A stretch of DNA of 64,000 nucleotides from Paracoccus isoporae (lineage in GTDB: Bacteria > Pseudomonadota > Alphaproteobacteria > Rhodobacterales > Rhodobacteraceae), in assembly GCF_900101865.1 (NCBI RefSeq), contig NZ_FNAH01000005.1:182642-246641 (forward strand), given 5' to 3'. Position numbers and translations under genes: made by a program. Below are positions 61,916-64,000 of the stretch, one piece after another; the first letter of the stretch is position 1; every line of letters begins with the position of its first letter. Below the pieces are notes generated by a model. It was not told where the DNA came from. It made no database searches and saw nothing but the letters and a program-made list of their open reading frames with translations.

Positions 61916-63384
61916 GGCGCGGGCTGGCGGCTCTCGCCCTTGTCGCCCTGACCGGGCTTCCGGCGGCGGCCCAAACCCTGGCGCAGCGTCCGTCGCCCAA
62001 GATCGTCCAGGACGCGCTGACGCAGGTCGGGCAGGTCATTGCAAGTGACTGCCCGGACAGCAGCAGCCGGACCGGGACGGCCTTTGTCTGGCCGGATGCG
62101 GAAAGCGCCGTGACCGCCAGGCATGTCGTCGCGGGATGCGGCTCCATCCGCGTGCAGTTTCCGAACGGCCCGGTCCTGGCCGCAAGGGCGGACCGCAAAC
62201 TGGCCGAGCGTGATCTTCTGATCCTGCGCCTGACAGACAGTTCCGGGCGCGATCCGGTCCGGCTGTCGGCCGCGCTTCCCGTGCCCCATACGCAGGTGGC
62301 GGTGGTGGGCTATGCGCTTGGTGCGCCCACCCCCGACGACAAGCTTCTGACGCTCTCGGCCGCCAATGATGCCGACGGTGCGCAACTCCGGGACATGCTG
62401 CCGTCCGGGATCCGGCAGGAGATCGAACGAAGCGGGCCATGGAGCCTCGACACCGCCATTCTGCGTCTTGATGGCAACATGGTCAGCGGCCATTCGGGGG
62501 CGCCGCTGTTCGCGCCGGACGGCTCGGTCGCGGCGATCGGAGCGGGCGGGCTTCAAGACGGGGCGAGCGGGATCGTCTGGGCCGTGCAGGCGCGCTATCT
62601 TCTGGATAATGCGGCCTGGCAGACCATCCCCGACCGGCAGCTTCCCGACCCGGCCTCGGCCTACAGCTTTTCCTACCAGGCGCCGCAGCAGGATGTGCCG
62701 ACGGTGGCCTGCGGCGATTTCTCGCTCAAACGCCAGAGCATCGCTTCGCTGGCCGAACTTCGGCAGTCCACCGACGACCCGGCCGGGCTGGAGAAGATCC
62801 TGTTCGCCGTGATGCCCGATCCTGCAATGGCTGACGCATTCCGCTTCGATGTCTGGGTGGACCTGCAATCCGGCGCGACGATCCCGGTCCCATCCGGGGC
62901 AGAGCTGATGCCCGGTCCGGTCGGCTGTTGGGCGGTGGTCAGCCCCAGCATCAGCATGAATATCGTGACGAGACATCTGCCATCCTTGCCCGAGAACCAA
63001 CGCCAATGGGAAATCCAGAGCTTCTCGCAGAATTTCGAGGCGAGTTTCGCGGTGCAGTTCCCGCAGGGCCTTCCGGTCGATCCGATGTTTACCTACATGG
63101 CCCCGATCGGCCGGCCTGACGGCTTTATGGTCAACCGCAAGGGCTTCGGCACTCCGCAATGGGTCGGGCCGGATGTCGTCGCGATGAATTACGTCTTCCT
63201 CAGCCATGTCCTGCGCGGCCCGGATTACGCAGGCGTCAGCGCGGTGCGGACCACCGTGGTCGCGGCCGAGGCGGCGCAGAATTGCCAGTTCGGCGTTGTG
63301 GAGGCGTGCAGGTCACTCGATCCCAACAGCGATTGGGCGCGCGCAGCCCTCGCCGTTCATCTGACGACGATGCCGCCGATCTGA
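61912..63384 (+). CDS. Secreted trypsin-like serine protease
   Basis: A 490-residue exported protein. A signal peptide (MRRGLAALALVALTGLPAAAQ) is followed by a trypsin-like domain with a full triad: His71 in TARHVV, Asp101 in ERDLLILRL and Ser195 in SGHSGAPLF. Cys47 and Cys76 may form a disulfide. Residues 250-490 form a C-terminal region that I do not recognise (VACGDFSLKRQSIASLAEL, FRFDVWVDLQSGATIPVPSG). There is no PDZ domain, unlike the DegP-type protease in this window. It overlaps the membrane protein gene by ATGA. Confidence 0.82.
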   Translation: MRRGLAALALVALTGLPAAAQTLAQRPSPKIVQDALTQVGQVIASDCPDSSSRTGTAFVWPDAESAVTARHVVAGCGSIRVQFPNGPVLAARADRKLAERDLLILRLTDSSGRDPVRLSAALPVPHTQVAVVGYALGAPTPDDKLLTLSAANDADGAQLRDMLPSGIRQEIERSGPWSLDTAILRLDGNMVSGHSGAPLFAPDGSVAAIGAGGLQDGASGIVWAVQARYLLDNAAWQTIPDRQLPDPASAYSFSYQAPQQDVPTVACGDFSLKRQSIASLAELRQSTDDPAGLEKILFAVMPDPAMADAFRFDVWVDLQSGATIPVPSGAELMPGPVGCWAVVSPSISMNIVTRHLPSLPENQRQWEIQSFSQNFEASFAVQFPQGLPVDPMFTYMAPIGRPDGFMVNRKGFGTPQWVGPDVVAMNYVFLSHVLRGPDYAGVSAVRTTVVAAEAAQNCQFGVVEACRSLDPNSDWARAALAVHLTTMPPI

Positions 63385-63496
63385 GCGGGGGAGCCTGGTC
63401 ACGCGGGTGACGGCCGGGTTGCAGATCGGCGGGCAGGTGGAATGATGGCGGGATTGTCGGCGCTGAGCGGCTGCTGTTAGGCGTTGCGGTGCGGAA

Positions 63497-63720
63497 GTGC
63501 TGCCGCGCAACCACGTCAGGGCAGAGTTCCTCGAATCGCAGCGCGACGACGCCTTCATCGGCGGCACCGGAAACGGGAAATCACATCTGGCTGCCGATAT
63601 TGGCCGGCCCTGCATCCGTCGCCGCAAAAGTAGCCCCTCCTTCAACGTCGTCGTGCTGGCAAACAGGCTCAAAGCCGAGCAACCCGGCGGCAGGCATGGA
63701 AGAGTTAGCGCTCCAACAAC
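63497..63720 (+). pseudogene. Degenerate IstB-like ATPase fragment (IS21 helper remnant)
   Basis: The frame reads AFIGGTGNGKSHLAADIGRPCIRR, then FNVVVLANRLKAEQPGGRHGR. This matches the Walker A region and next helix of IstB helper ATPases. Nothing before or after resembles the rest of IstB, and no IstA is seen. It is a decayed piece of an IS21-type element. Confidence 0.65.
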
Positions 63721-63851
63721 GACCGACATTTCCAACGATCTGCCGCGATTTCGGCCTCCTCGATCACTAGAGCTTTTCGTCCAAACCCTGAATCGTTTGG
63801 GCTTTCGCTCAAGCTTTGATCGTGATTCCCTCCGATCAGGGAGGATTAGTC

Positions 63852-64000
63852 ATGTCAGCACCTTTGCCCGCGGCACTTCGGGTTCGTTTCCAGCGATTGA
63901 TTGAGAAAGGTTTCAGCGGTCGGGCTGCGGCGGCGCGGTTGCAGTTATCAGCGGCGACCGGATCGCGATGGTTGCGTGCGATCAGGACAAAAGGGCATGC
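63852..64000 (+). mobile_element. Start of an IS630-like transposase gene (runs off the window)
   Basis: The frame from ATG 63852 (MSAPLPAALRVRFQRLIEKGFSGRAAAARLQLSAATGSRWLRAIRTKG) is a helix-turn-helix start typical of IS630-family transposases. The left end of the element is probably between 63770 and 63810, where CCAAAC and GTTTGG arms occur (63781-63800), but I cannot define its terminal repeat. It lies beside the IstB remnant, so this edge has collected insertions. Confidence 0.65.

Overview
The window is GC-rich chromosomal DNA from an alphaproteobacterium of the order Rhodobacterales, most likely Paracoccus or a close relative. Evidence: a CycM-type membrane-anchored cytochrome c, a ferredoxin that closely resembles Rhodobacter capsulatus FdVI, a phaZ/phaC-phaP-phaR polyhydroxyalkanoate cluster, a fused ispDF gene and the ffs-dnaX-ybaB-recR arrangement. 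This assignment comes from gene content and remembered family sequences; no search was run.

Layout, left to right. 1-2.9 kb (minus): recR, ybaB and dnaX, with the SRP RNA gene upstream. 3.0-7.1 kb: a 5'-nucleotidase-type phosphoesterase, a small SRPBCC protein, prephenate dehydratase and cycM. 7.2-14.6 kb: a complete yejABEF peptide importer whose last gene is coupled to a glycosyltransferase. 14.6-18.0 kb: a PhoP/PhoQ-like two-component system, a small PepSY protein and a divergent secreted protein rich in Gly, Arg and Asp. 18.1-27.4 kb: housekeeping genes (cinA-like, pgpA, ispDF, rpiA, gor, hflK, hflC, a DegP-type protease, fdxE). 27.4-33.6 kb: purU, then the PHA module. 33.6 kb: tRNA-Ser(GGA).

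The accessory part starts at about 33.7 kb. A 5'-truncated LuxR-type regulator sits back to back with one giant gene of about 14.7 kb. The encoded protein of about 4,900 residues is built from carbohydrate-binding-like, cadherin-like, glucose/sorbosone dehydrogenase-like, DUF4114-like, malectin-like and CBM6-like modules. It is followed by a type I secretion ABC transporter and an HlyD-family adaptor. It has no RTX repeats that I can see, and it ends in an Asp-Leu-Ile-Val tail. Together these look like a dedicated export system for a very large carbohydrate-binding surface or matrix protein. No outer-membrane TolC partner is in the window.

Next (52.2-60.9 kb) comes a polysaccharide island with visibly lower GC and some gene decay. 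It holds a methyltransferase-like coiled-coil protein, a GT4 glycosyltransferase, a frameshifted small gene, a heparinase II/III-like protein, and wecC/wecB for UDP-ManNAcA synthesis. A membrane protein gene coupled to a secreted trypsin-like protease gene follows. The right edge holds insertion-sequence debris: an IstB remnant and the first 149 bases of a transposase gene.

The strongest leads are the giant protein with its secretion locus, the PHA synthase with a histone-H1-like N-terminal extension, and the phaP promoter with a perfect operator-like palindrome in its spacer.
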